A stretch of 64,000 nucleotides of DNA from assembly GCA_046296435.1 (NCBI GenBank), contig JBKBLI010000008.1:1-64000 (forward strand), read 5' to 3'. This stretch comes from M3007 sp046296435. GTDB taxonomy: Bacteria; Bacteroidota; Bacteroidia; Chitinophagales; Saprospiraceae. Positions 35,650 through 44,677 of the stretch are shown piece by piece. Within the stretch, counting starts at the first letter, position 1, and the number at the start of each line of letters is the position of its first letter. Below the pieces are notes generated by a model, which was not told the origin of the DNA, ran no database searches, and saw only the letters and a list, made by a program, of their open reading frames with translations. The translations under genes were made by a program, and so were the position numbers.

Positions 35650-38238
35650 ATGTACAGAAAAGTAACGCGCAACGCGCAGCGCAAAATGCGTCAGGAAAGC
35701 TCCATGCGAAGCGCTCACACCCGCCTGTGGCTGTTAGGCGCGCTGCTTGCCGGCGCGTTGCTGCTCTGGCTGGCTCACAGGGATTGGCTGCCACACTACA
35801 ACGCTACGCTGCTGAGCGTAGCGCCGGATGGATTCAAAAACTACAGCACCCTCATCTATCACGTTCGGCACGACTCGCTCTTTGCCGAATATCGCGGTAT
35901 GAGCCACCCCACGGGCGAGCATGTGCTGTTTACCGATAACCAACCGCTGATCGCCTCTTTGCTCAAATGGTATCATGAGCGGATACATTCGCTGGCAGGG
36001 CGCGAAGTCGGCATTTTGAACATACTCCTCCTCTTGTCGCAATTGGCGGGCGTAGCCGTATATTACCTGTTGCTGCGGCGCTTGCGCGTGGGCGCTTGGT
36101 ATGCCGCGGCGGTGAGTTTGGGCGTGATTTTTCTATCGCCGCAATACAACAGAATCAATGCGCATTTTGGGCTTTCGCACCCCTGGATCATTCCCCTGCT
36201 CCTTTTGCTGCTGTGCAAGTACGAGGAATCGTACAATCGGCGCTACCAGAGCATTTTGATTGGTCTGTTGACCATAGCGGCCGCACAATTGCACTTTTAC
36301 TACCTGGGGCTTATCGCCATGTTGGCAAGCCTGTATATGGCGGCGCAGTGGCTGCGTCGGCCGACCTTGCGCAATGCGCGCGCGCGTCTGATTCACCTGA
36401 TGATCATGGTGGCCATACCTTATGCCCTGCTCAACTTTTGGTTGCACTGGACGCATTATTCAACCCTTCGACCCAAACACGTATTGGGCATAGGGGATTA
36501 TATCGGTTATCTGGACGCCACCTTTTTGCCTTACAAGAGCATGCCGTTGCACGATTGGATTAGCCGCACGTTTACGCCCATCGCTCAGCGCGATTACGAA
36601 GCCTCGTCCTATGTGGGTGTAGTGGGTTTTTTGTTTACCGTGGCGGCCTTATTATCGGGGCTGCGGGTCATCACGCGCGCGCAGACCTGGGAATACCAAA
36701 AAAACTACAAGCGCATTCATATCAACTATCTGCGGAGTTTGTTTTGGGCATCCGTCGTGTTGACGGCGTATGCCTGCGGCGTGCCATACGCCATCAAGGG
36801 CTTGGAGTGGACGCTGGAATACCTTGGGCCGCTCAAGCAGTTCCGAAGCCAGGGGCGCTTTGTATGGGCTTTTTATTACGTGATCAACCTGCTGGCTTTT
36901 TACGCCATTTGGCACTGGCACAGGCGGCTTCGCCAAAACAAGCGCTTGCCCGTCCGCATCGGCGCTTGGGCGCTCTTGCTCTTGCCCCTGTTCGTCCTCG
37001 CCTACGAAGCGGCGATCTTTCAGCAGTGGCGCAACAAAGAGCCGCGTTGGCGCAACTTATTCAACGCGGCTACGCTCAACACAGAGGAGGATCAATGGCT
37101 GTACAAATTGGACTTCAGCCGGTACCAGGCTCTCTTGCCCATGCCCTACTATCATGCCGGCTCGGAATGCTTCAACTTCGGCATGGATTACAACAACTTC
37201 ACCCGCATGCANNNNNNNNNNNNNNNNNNNNNNNNNNNNNNNNNNNNNNNNNNNNNNNNNNNNNNNNNNNNNNNNNNNNNNNNNNNNNNNNNNNNNNNNN
37301 NNNNNNNNNNNTTGCCCATGCCCTACTATCATGCCGGCTCGGAATGCTTCAACTTCGGCATGGATTACAACAACTTCACCCGCATGCAAGCGGCATCGGT
37401 GATGCACGGCATCCCGGATATGGGTTGCTTCCTCAGCCGCACGCCGCTTGACCAAACGCTGCATTCCATCCAGTTGATCCTCAAGCCGTGTCAGCCGCCG
37501 CGCATCTTCAGCCTGATGACCGACAGCCGCCCCATAGCGGTGGTGTGCGAGGCCAAAGACTGGGATTGGTTCAAGAGTCTTTATCCGCATTTGCTCTCCG
37601 AGGCGCCGTTGGCGTATAGCGATCAGACGGTTGTGGTAGCCGAGTTGAGACCTGAGTACATCGAGAACTACCGCCGCGCGCACATGGCCCAGGCCGACGA
37701 GCGCATACAATCGGGCCAACTGACCCGCAAAGGGGACTGGTTCGTCGAAAAGGCAGACTTGCCTTTGTTTTACGAGGGTTTCGATACGCTGCAAGGTTGC
37801 GCGTCCGTTTTTCAGGGGCGCGGCGCCTTGTGCGGCGTCATGAGCGATACCGTGACCCTGTGGCGCGGCAATCTGGCCTCGCTGGGCGCCGCCCAAGGCG
37901 AACTCAGGTTGAGCATCTGGATACGCGCTACGCACAACGGCGCCATGACCCACCACATAAACTTCGTACACCGCGACAAAAACACCGGCGCCATCCGCAG
38001 CGAACTAACGCACGGCTTGCTGTGGCATCCCAAAGCTGTTTTGGAGGACTGGGTGCTGTTTGATGTGCCCTTCAACGCCGATACGGCGCCCGAGGCGGAG
38101 ACGCATATTTTTTTTCACAAAAAAAACATGCCGTTTGCGTTTGTTGCCGACGAAATGTTGATATATCACCCGGACGGCCAGAACTACATGTTGCGCGATA
38201 AGCACATGGTGCACAACAACATCTGGTACGTCCGATGA
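35650..38238 (+). CDS. Large polytopic membrane protein, glycosyltransferase-like (DUF6311-type layout), split by an artefactual gap
   Basis: About ten N-terminal membrane segments (for example WLLGALLAGALLLWLAH, LLLLSQLAGVAVYYLLL) with an acidic/polar first loop (VAPDGFKNYSTLIYH). A large soluble C-terminal region of about 330 residues follows, including a likely beta-sandwich (GELRLSIWIRATHNG). The layout is that of GT-C-type sugar transferases using lipid-linked donors. It is translationally close (4 bases) to the upstream glycosyltransferase. A 77-bp stretch is present on both sides of the N-run. After merging, the protein is about 803 residues in one frame. Confidence 0.8.
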   Translation: MYRKVTRNAQRKMRQESSMRSAHTRLWLLGALLAGALLLWLAHRDWLPHYNATLLSVAPDGFKNYSTLIYHVRHDSLFAEYRGMSHPTGEHVLFTDNQPLIASLLKWYHERIHSLAGREVGILNILLLLSQLAGVAVYYLLLRRLRVGAWYAAAVSLGVIFLSPQYNRINAHFGLSHPWIIPLLLLLLCKYEESYNRRYQSILIGLLTIAAAQLHFYYLGLIAMLASLYMAAQWLRRPTLRNARARLIHLMIMVAIPYALLNFWLHWTHYSTLRPKHVLGIGDYIGYLDATFLPYKSMPLHDWISRTFTPIAQRDYEASSYVGVVGFLFTVAALLSGLRVITRAQTWEYQKNYKRIHINYLRSLFWASVVLTAYACGVPYAIKGLEWTLEYLGPLKQFRSQGRFVWAFYYVINLLAFYAIWHWHRRLRQNKRLPVRIGAWALLLLPLFVLAYEAAIFQQWRNKEPRWRNLFNAATLNTEEDQWLYKLDFSRYQALLPMPYYHAGSECFNFGMDYNNFTRMXXXXXXXXXXXXXXXXXXXXXXXXXXXXXXXXXXLPMPYYHAGSECFNFGMDYNNFTRMQAASVMHGIPDMGCFLSRTPLDQTLHSIQLILKPCQPPRIFSLMTDSRPIAVVCEAKDWDWFKSLYPHLLSEAPLAYSDQTVVVAELRPEYIENYRRAHMAQADERIQSGQLTRKGDWFVEKADLPLFYEGFDTLQGCASVFQGRGALCGVMSDTVTLWRGNLASLGAAQGELRLSIWIRATHNGAMTHHINFVHRDKNTGAIRSELTHGLLWHPKAVLEDWVLFDVPFNADTAPEAETHIFFHKKNMPFAFVADEMLIYHPDGQNYMLRDKHMVHNNIWYVR
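37135..37211. repeat. 77-bp exact duplicate, left copy
   Basis: Identical to 37312-37388. Contig-end overlap, not a biological repeat. Confidence 0.95.
37212..37311. other. Assembly gap (100 N) with duplicated flanks
   Basis: Exactly 100 N between two identical 77-bp sequences, typical of a scaffolder joining two contigs that share a k-mer-length end. Confidence 0.95.
37312..37388. repeat. 77-bp exact duplicate, right copy
   Basis: Second copy of the contig-end overlap. Confidence 0.95.
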
Positions 38239-38256
38239 AGAGCAAGCGATACTGAC

Positions 38257-39513
38257 ATGATCTGGAAGAACATCCGCATCGTAAACGGCTCCGAAGATGC
38301 CGGAGAGCCGACAGATGTCGCCATCCGACAAGATCGGGTGGCAGCCATAGGCCCCAACCTCAGCCCCGAATCCCGGTCTGAGCAGGTATTTGACTATTCG
38401 GGGGGCTATATCATGCCCGGCTGGTTCGATATCGGGTGCGCGCATGGGGACCCGGGCGATGAGCGCCGGGAGGACTTGCAATCGCTCAGCGAAGCCGCTC
38501 TGGCCGGCGGATTCACGGCCATTGCTCCGCTGCCCAATACCGATCCGCCCATACACAACAAGGCGCAGGTGCAGTATCTGAGCAGCCAAACCCGACACAG
38601 CCCTTTGCGCGTATGGCCTGTTGGCGCTATTTCGCAGGATTGCGCCGGCAAGGATATGGCCGAACTCTACGACATGCGACAGGCGGGCGCCCTGGCTTTT
38701 AGCGACGGCGTTCATCCCGTGCAGGATGCCGGATTGCTGTTGCGCGCGCTGCAATACGCGCGCGCTTTCGACGGCCTGATCATCGAGTCGCCCCAACACC
38801 AGGCGCTGACGGGGGGCGGCATCGTGCACGAAGGCCCGGTCAGCGTCATGATGGGCGTGCGGGGTATGCCGGACATTGCGGAAGTCGTATCCGTCGAACG
38901 CAATCTGCGTCTGCTGGAATACGCCGACGGCCGCTTGCTGATCCATCTGGTCTCCTGCGCCGAGAGCGTGCGTCTCATTCGGGCGGCCAAATCCAAGGGC
39001 CTGCGCGTGAGCGCCTCGGTCGCCATTGCCAACCTCTGCTTCACCGACGAGCGCCCGGCTTCGTTCGACAGTTTGTGGAAGGTCAATCCTCCCCTGCGCT
39101 CCGAAGCCGATCGGCAAGCGCTGATTGAGGGCGTGCTCGACGGGACGATCGATGTGGTGTGCAGCAACCACGCCCCCTGGTACGAAGAGGCTAAAAATCT
39201 CGAATTCGCCTATGCGGCCTTTGGCATGAGCGCTTTGGAGACTTTTGCCGCATGCTACGCCCAGTACCTCGCGCCCCACATCCCGCTCCCTGTATGGGCG
39301 ACGCGCGTCGCGCTGGCGCCGCGCCGCCTGCTCGGACTTCCCGAGCCGCGCGTGGAGGTTGGCGCCAGAGCCGACTTCACGATCTTGATACCTGACCAAA
39401 GCTATGCGCTTCAGCCCGATGCCATGCGCTCCAAAGGCAAAAACTCGCCGCTGCTCAATACGCCGCTGACCGGCAAGGCGATTGCGGTGGCCAGCCGACC
39501 GACTGAGGGATAG
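38257..39513 (+). CDS. Dihydroorotase-like amidohydrolase lacking metal ligands (probable non-catalytic PyrC homologue)
   Basis: 418 residues with clear type I dihydroorotase layout (SGGYIMPGWFDIG, GGFTAIAPLPNTDPP, IHLVSCAESVRLIRAAKSKG, NSPLLNTPLTGK). The metal-binding HxH-R signature is replaced: DIGCAHGDPG has Gly60 and Ala62 at the two His positions. The catalytic Asp of the DHAP motif is Asn304 (SNHAPW), and the usual H-A-E-D segment reads ESPQH. It is therefore unlikely to cyclise carbamoyl-aspartate. Non-catalytic dihydroorotases are known as structural partners of aspartate carbamoyltransferase. It starts 18 bases after the membrane-protein gene. Confidence 0.85.
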   Translation: MIWKNIRIVNGSEDAGEPTDVAIRQDRVAAIGPNLSPESRSEQVFDYSGGYIMPGWFDIGCAHGDPGDERREDLQSLSEAALAGGFTAIAPLPNTDPPIHNKAQVQYLSSQTRHSPLRVWPVGAISQDCAGKDMAELYDMRQAGALAFSDGVHPVQDAGLLLRALQYARAFDGLIIESPQHQALTGGGIVHEGPVSVMMGVRGMPDIAEVVSVERNLRLLEYADGRLLIHLVSCAESVRLIRAAKSKGLRVSASVAIANLCFTDERPASFDSLWKVNPPLRSEADRQALIEGVLDGTIDVVCSNHAPWYEEAKNLEFAYAAFGMSALETFAACYAQYLAPHIPLPVWATRVALAPRRLLGLPEPRVEVGARADFTILIPDQSYALQPDAMRSKGKNSPLLNTPLTGKAIAVASRPTEG

Positions 39514-39551
39514 GGGCGCGGGTACGCGCATGGGGCGGCGGGCGCGTGTTC

Positions 39552-39574
39552 TTTTTTTTTTTAAACAAAAAAAA
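39552..39574. repeat. Long T-run/A-run tract
   Basis: About 12 T, AAAC, then eight A. Variant of the recurrent palindrome, upstream of the promoter at 39604. Confidence 0.5.
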
Positions 39575-39603
39575 CGCGGCGCTTCGCACCAGAACAAAAC
39601 CCT

Positions 39604-39611
39604 TAACTTTG
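39604..39611 (+). promoter_or_regulatory. -7 element TAACTTTG
   Basis: Perfect match, 20 bases before ATG 39632. It probably drives the four-gene unit through the UvrD helicase. Confidence 0.65.
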
Positions 39612-39631
39612 CGCGCTCAAGACCAACTCCC

Positions 39632-41047
39632 ATGCCCAATCGTCGCATACTTGAAATCGAACAAAAAGCGCTGGAGATCAATCTCGACGAGCGATTCTAT
39701 GGCGCCTTTGCCGAGATAGGCGCCGGTCAGGAGGTAGCCCGATACTTCTTTCAGGTGGGGGCTGCCGCAGGCACGGTCGCCAAGACCATGAGCGCCTACG
39801 ACAAGACGGTGTCCGACGATATCTACGGCCCGGAAGATAAGGGCCGCTACGTATGCGAGGCCCGCCTGTACAAGATGCTCAATCACGAGTACAGGCTCAT
39901 GGAGTCCCGATTGCGCCGAGAGCGCCCCGGTCAGAACTTCTTTGTGTTTGCAGACACAGTAGCCGCCATCAATTTCCAGCGCACCATCAAAGGCGCGGGT
40001 TGGCTCGGCGTGCGTTTTCAGACCCGCCCCGACGCCCCCCCCAACGACGTCGTGCTACACGCCCGATTGCTCGACCCCGACAACCGCCTGCAACAACAGG
40101 CCGTCGGCGTACTCGGCGTCAATCTCATCTACGCCTGCCTGCGCTACAGCGCCGATCCGCGCGCATTCCTCTCTTCGTTGATGGACAATTTGCGCGGCCG
40201 CGTCATGATCGACATGTTGCGCTTCACTGGGCCGGATTTCGAGACTTTGGATAACCGCCTCGTCTGCCTGTGGATGGTCGAGTTGGGCCTGAGCGATGTC
40301 GCAATATTTGGCCCCGACCATCAAAGCTTGCAGGCCGGCGAGTTTTTATACAAAAAAAATATCCTGATCTGTCGCGGCAGCTATCGCCCGCCCACATTGG
40401 TGCAACAAGACATGATCCGCAGCGCGCTGGCACAGTTTGGCGCCGAGTTAGGCGCAGAGGCAGCCCGCGTTGTGCTCCTTACCGAAATCACGCTGGACAA
40501 CCTGCGCGCCGACGGCGACCTGAACGAACGCGACTTTCTGGACCGAGCCGATATCCTTTGCGCCATGGGCCACATCCAGATTGTATCCAATTGCTTACAA
40601 CACAAACGACTCATCGCCTATTTCAACGACTACAAAACGCCGCGCATCGGCTTGGTCATGGGCGCTCGCAAACTGCAAATTATCCTGCGCGAAACCTGTG
40701 AAAATAACCCCGATAACCTGCTCGGCGCCTTCGGGGAACTATTTCCCCGAAACGTGCGTTTTTACGTTTACCCCGCACGCAAGCCGGACAACATGCTGCT
40801 CCATACGCAAAGTGTCGAAATGCCGCCGAACATCCGGGGCCTGTACAAACATTTGCTCGAAAATGGACATATCAAGGACTTGGAGGATTACGACCCCGAT
40901 ATCCTGCATATCTACCACAAAGATGTGCTGCGCATGATCCAAAAAGGGCAAGCCGGTTGGCAAGCCATGACATCGCCGCAAGTCGGCGAACTGATTGTGC
41001 GCGGCGGGCGTTTTGGCTATCGCTCCGAACCATTTGAAGGAATTTGA
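39632..41047 (+). CDS. Conserved protein of unknown function (often mislabelled in databases)
   Basis: 471 residues from ATG 39632. It has a soluble, globular composition with no signal peptide or membrane segment. Distinctive stretches are FAEIGAGQEVARYFFQVGAA, MSAYDKTVSDDIYG and KTPRIGLVMGARKLQIILRE. From memory, homologues are widespread in Bacteroidota and other phyla and carry inconsistent names such as TonB-dependent receptor or nicotinate-nucleotide adenylyltransferase. Neither a beta-barrel nor the HxGH nucleotidyltransferase motif is visible here, so no function is assigned. It is the first gene of a unit with YqeY, LptB and a UvrD helicase. Confidence 0.8.
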   Translation: MPNRRILEIEQKALEINLDERFYGAFAEIGAGQEVARYFFQVGAAAGTVAKTMSAYDKTVSDDIYGPEDKGRYVCEARLYKMLNHEYRLMESRLRRERPGQNFFVFADTVAAINFQRTIKGAGWLGVRFQTRPDAPPNDVVLHARLLDPDNRLQQQAVGVLGVNLIYACLRYSADPRAFLSSLMDNLRGRVMIDMLRFTGPDFETLDNRLVCLWMVELGLSDVAIFGPDHQSLQAGEFLYKKNILICRGSYRPPTLVQQDMIRSALAQFGAELGAEAARVVLLTEITLDNLRADGDLNERDFLDRADILCAMGHIQIVSNCLQHKRLIAYFNDYKTPRIGLVMGARKLQIILRETCENNPDNLLGAFGELFPRNVRFYVYPARKPDNMLLHTQSVEMPPNIRGLYKHLLENGHIKDLEDYDPDILHIYHKDVLRMIQKGQAGWQAMTSPQVGELIVRGGRFGYRSEPFEGI

Positions 41048-41061
41048 TTTTTTTGAAAAAA
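41048..41061. repeat. T7-G-A6 palindrome upstream of the YqeY gene
   Basis: Fills the space right after the previous stop codon, 18 bases before the ATG at 41080. Confidence 0.65.
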
Positions 41062-41079
41062 TACATCGCATCGGAAAAC

Positions 41080-41525
41080 ATGAGTCTGGAAGAAAAAATC
41101 AACAAAGATCTCATAACGGCCATGAAAGCCAAAGACGAGATCTCACTGCGCGGCATTCGCGCCATCAAAAGCGCCATTATTCTGGCCAAAACCGACGGCT
41201 CCGGCAAAGAACTCGACGAGCAGCGCGAAATCCAGATGCTTCAAAAACTGGTCAAATCGCGTCAGGAATCGCTCGAAATCTATGAAAAAAACGGACGCGC
41301 CGAACTGGCTCAGACCGAGCGGGAGGAGATCGAAGTGATCCGCCGCTACCTTCCGGCCATGCTCGAAGGCGCCGAATTGGAGGCCGTCGTGCGTCAGATC
41401 ATTGCCGATACCGGCGCTGCGGGCATGAAGGACATGGGCAAAGTGATGGCTGCCGCCAACCAGCAATTGGCCGGCAAAGCCGAAGGCAGGGCCATTTCTG
41501 AGATCGTCAAAAGGCTGCTTACTGC

Positions 41526-41529
<4 letters not shown>
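41080..41529 (+). CDS. GatB/YqeY-domain protein
   Basis: 149 residues from ATG 41080 (MSLEEKINKDLITAMKAKD). It has the YqeY helical domain (LRGIRAIKSAIILAKTDGSG, REEIEVIRRYLPAML) and the C-terminal tail-like helices AAGMKDMGKVMAAANQQLAG. The domain is related to the tRNA-binding tail of GatB; the physiological role of stand-alone YqeY is not settled. It overlaps the lptB start by 4 bases (ATGA), showing translational coupling. Confidence 0.93.
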
Positions 41530-42269
<740 letters not shown>

Positions 42270-42290
42270 TCGACCAATCGAATTGCAAAC

Positions 42291-44573
42291 ATGCATTACC
42301 TGGACGAACTCAACGAGGTGCAACGCGCCGCCGTCACCGCCCCCGACGGTCCCATTCTGGTGATCGCCGGGCCTGGCTCGGGGAAGACGCGCGTGCTCAC
42401 TTACCGCATCGCCCACCTCATCCAGCGCGGCGTAGCGCCCTGGGAAATTCTGGCGCTTACATTCACCAACAAGTCGGCGCGCGAGATGCAAGAGCGCATC
42501 GAAAAAGTAGTGGGCCATCGGGCCAATCAGGTCTATGCCGGCACCTTCCACAGCTTGTTTGCCCGATTCTTACGCGCCGACGCAGAGCGCCTTGGCTATC
42601 CTGCCGCCTTCAGCATATACGACAGCGACGACTCCGCCAGCCTCTTGCGGGCCATCATCAAAGAAATGAATCTCGATCCGCAGGTTTACAATGTCTCCAC
42701 GCTCCGCTCCCGCATCTCTTTGGCCAAGAGCAACCTGCTCACGCCGCGCGCATACCGCGAAAATGCAGCGTGGATGCAACAAGATCGCCAGGCCAAACGC
42801 CCCTATATTGCGGACATATACGAGCGCTATGTAGCCCGCTGCAAGCGCTCCGGAGCCATGGACTTCGACGACCTGTTGCTCCTGTTTTACACCCTGTTGC
42901 GCGACCATCCTGAGGTCTTGAACAAGTATCGCCAGAAATTCCAGTATGTCCATGTGGACGAGTTTCAGGATACCAATTTCCTGCAATATGCCATACTCCG
43001 GCGCCTGCTGAAATACCCCGAAAGTCCGGCCAACGTGTTTTGCGTAGGCGACGACGCGCAAAGTATTTACGCCTTCCGGGGTGCAACGATCGATAATATC
43101 CTCGATTTCGAGAAGGACTTCCCGAACATACAAACCTACAAGCTGGAACAAAATTACCGATCTACCCAGCACATTGTGGCCGCCGCCAACGAGATCATCA
43201 CCCACAACCGCCGCCAACTCCAGAAAAAGATCTGGACCGACCGCGCCGACGCCCATAAGATCAAACTCCTGCGCTGCATCTCCGACGACGAAGAGGCGCG
43301 CCGTGTGGCAGATCTCATCCTCGAGCAAAAATCACGCGAGCATCTTTCAAACAGCGATATCGCCATATTGTACCGAACCAACGCCCAAAGCCGCAAGTTC
43401 GAGGAACATTTGCGCCGCCTCAACCTCCCCTATCGGGTGTACGGCGGCCTTTCGTTCTACCAGCGCAAAGAAGTCAAAGACCTGGTGGCTTACCTGCGTC
43501 TCGCCGTCAACCCTCAAGACGAGGAGGCCCTGCGCCGCGTGATCAACTATCCCACCCGGGGCATCAGCCCCGCTACCGTCGATAAGCTCAGCATCCTGGC
43601 CGGACAACGGGCTATGACCATGTGGGACGCCATGCTTTCGCCCGAGCTCAACATTACGGAGCGCGCCCGAAAAGCCCTGTCAAACTTCCGGCAAATGGTC
43701 GAAAGTTGGCGCCAGCGCCTGGATAAAACCGACGCCTATGCCTTGGCCAAAGATATCTACCGGCAGTCAGGCCTGCAGGAGCTGCTCAAAAGCGACAATA
43801 CCGTAGAGGGAATAAGCCGTCTGGAGAACGCTCAGGCCGTACTCGACGCCATCAGCGAATTTGTGGACAACGGAGCCGTCATGGCGCTCCAAGATAACGA
43901 CGACCGCACCCTCGCAGCTTACTTGCAGACCATCACCCTGATCACCGACGCCGACGAGCGCGCCGACGATGCCGACGAACGCATCACCCTGATGAGCGTC
44001 CATGCCGCCAAAGGTTTGGAGTTCCGCAGCGTCTTTGTGACCGGCATGGAAGAGCAATTGTTCCCGTCCTTTATGTCCATGGACTCTGTGGACGGAATAG
44101 ACGAGGAGCGCCGGCTGTTTTATGTGGCCGTCACCCGCGCCAAAGAGTTGCTTACCATCAGCTACGCCCAAAATCGCTACCGCTTCGGCCAAATGCGCGA
44201 TGCGAACCCCTCGCGCTTCCTCAACGAGATCTCTGCGGATAACCTCGACCTCAAAGGCGGATTCGGCTCTGCCAGATTGCGCGGCGATGCTCGCCCCACC
44301 TCGTCCGAGGAGCCGCGCGCTTCCATCCGGGGGGCATTTGCCTCCGCCACACGCCGCCCCGCGGTGCGTACCGGCCCCGACATTGCGGTTGATCCCTCGC
44401 CGCCCGAATTGATTGTGGCCGGCGCTGCGGTATTACACGCCAAATTCGGCAAAGGCCGCGTAATAGGCATCGAAGGCTCCGGCGACAACAAGGTGGCCAC
44501 CATACAATTCGACGAAGACGAAATGAGCGAGCGCCGCGTAGTGGTTCGTTTCGCCCGGCTTCAGGTTCTGTAA
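42291..44573 (+). CDS. uvrD: UvrD/PcrA-family ATP-dependent DNA helicase
   Basis: 760 residues, typical for SF1A helicases. Motifs in order: Q-motif LNEVQRAAV, I (GPGSGKTR), Ia (LTFTNKSAREMQERI), II (VDEFQDTN), III (VFCVGDDAQSIYAFRGA), IV (LEQNYRST), V (LMSVHAAKGLEF) and VI (RRLFYVAVTRAKELL). The C-terminal part ends in a Tudor-like module (VLHAKFGKGRVIGIEGSGDN), as in PcrA, which contacts RNA polymerase. It unwinds DNA in repair and replication-fork processing. It lies 21 bases after lptB. Confidence 0.95.
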   Translation: MHYLDELNEVQRAAVTAPDGPILVIAGPGSGKTRVLTYRIAHLIQRGVAPWEILALTFTNKSAREMQERIEKVVGHRANQVYAGTFHSLFARFLRADAERLGYPAAFSIYDSDDSASLLRAIIKEMNLDPQVYNVSTLRSRISLAKSNLLTPRAYRENAAWMQQDRQAKRPYIADIYERYVARCKRSGAMDFDDLLLLFYTLLRDHPEVLNKYRQKFQYVHVDEFQDTNFLQYAILRRLLKYPESPANVFCVGDDAQSIYAFRGATIDNILDFEKDFPNIQTYKLEQNYRSTQHIVAAANEIITHNRRQLQKKIWTDRADAHKIKLLRCISDDEEARRVADLILEQKSREHLSNSDIAILYRTNAQSRKFEEHLRRLNLPYRVYGGLSFYQRKEVKDLVAYLRLAVNPQDEEALRRVINYPTRGISPATVDKLSILAGQRAMTMWDAMLSPELNITERARKALSNFRQMVESWRQRLDKTDAYALAKDIYRQSGLQELLKSDNTVEGISRLENAQAVLDAISEFVDNGAVMALQDNDDRTLAAYLQTITLITDADERADDADERITLMSVHAAKGLEFRSVFVTGMEEQLFPSFMSMDSVDGIDEERRLFYVAVTRAKELLTISYAQNRYRFGQMRDANPSRFLNEISADNLDLKGGFGSARLRGDARPTSSEEPRASIRGAFASATRRPAVRTGPDIAVDPSPPELIVAGAAVLHAKFGKGRVIGIEGSGDNKVATIQFDEDEMSERRVVVRFARLQVL

Positions 44574-44677
44574 GCGCCGCGCTTCGAAATGAGCGTTTTG
44601 CGCGAAAAAAGGGCGCCAGAGCATGGATGTGAGGCTTTGCCACATGCCCGCGCCCGCTGCTCTTACCCCTTTTTTTG

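Noticed and set aside
37135..37388. Biological tandem duplication of a protein segment
   Set aside because: Exact 77-bp identity around exactly 100 N is better explained by contig-end overlap.
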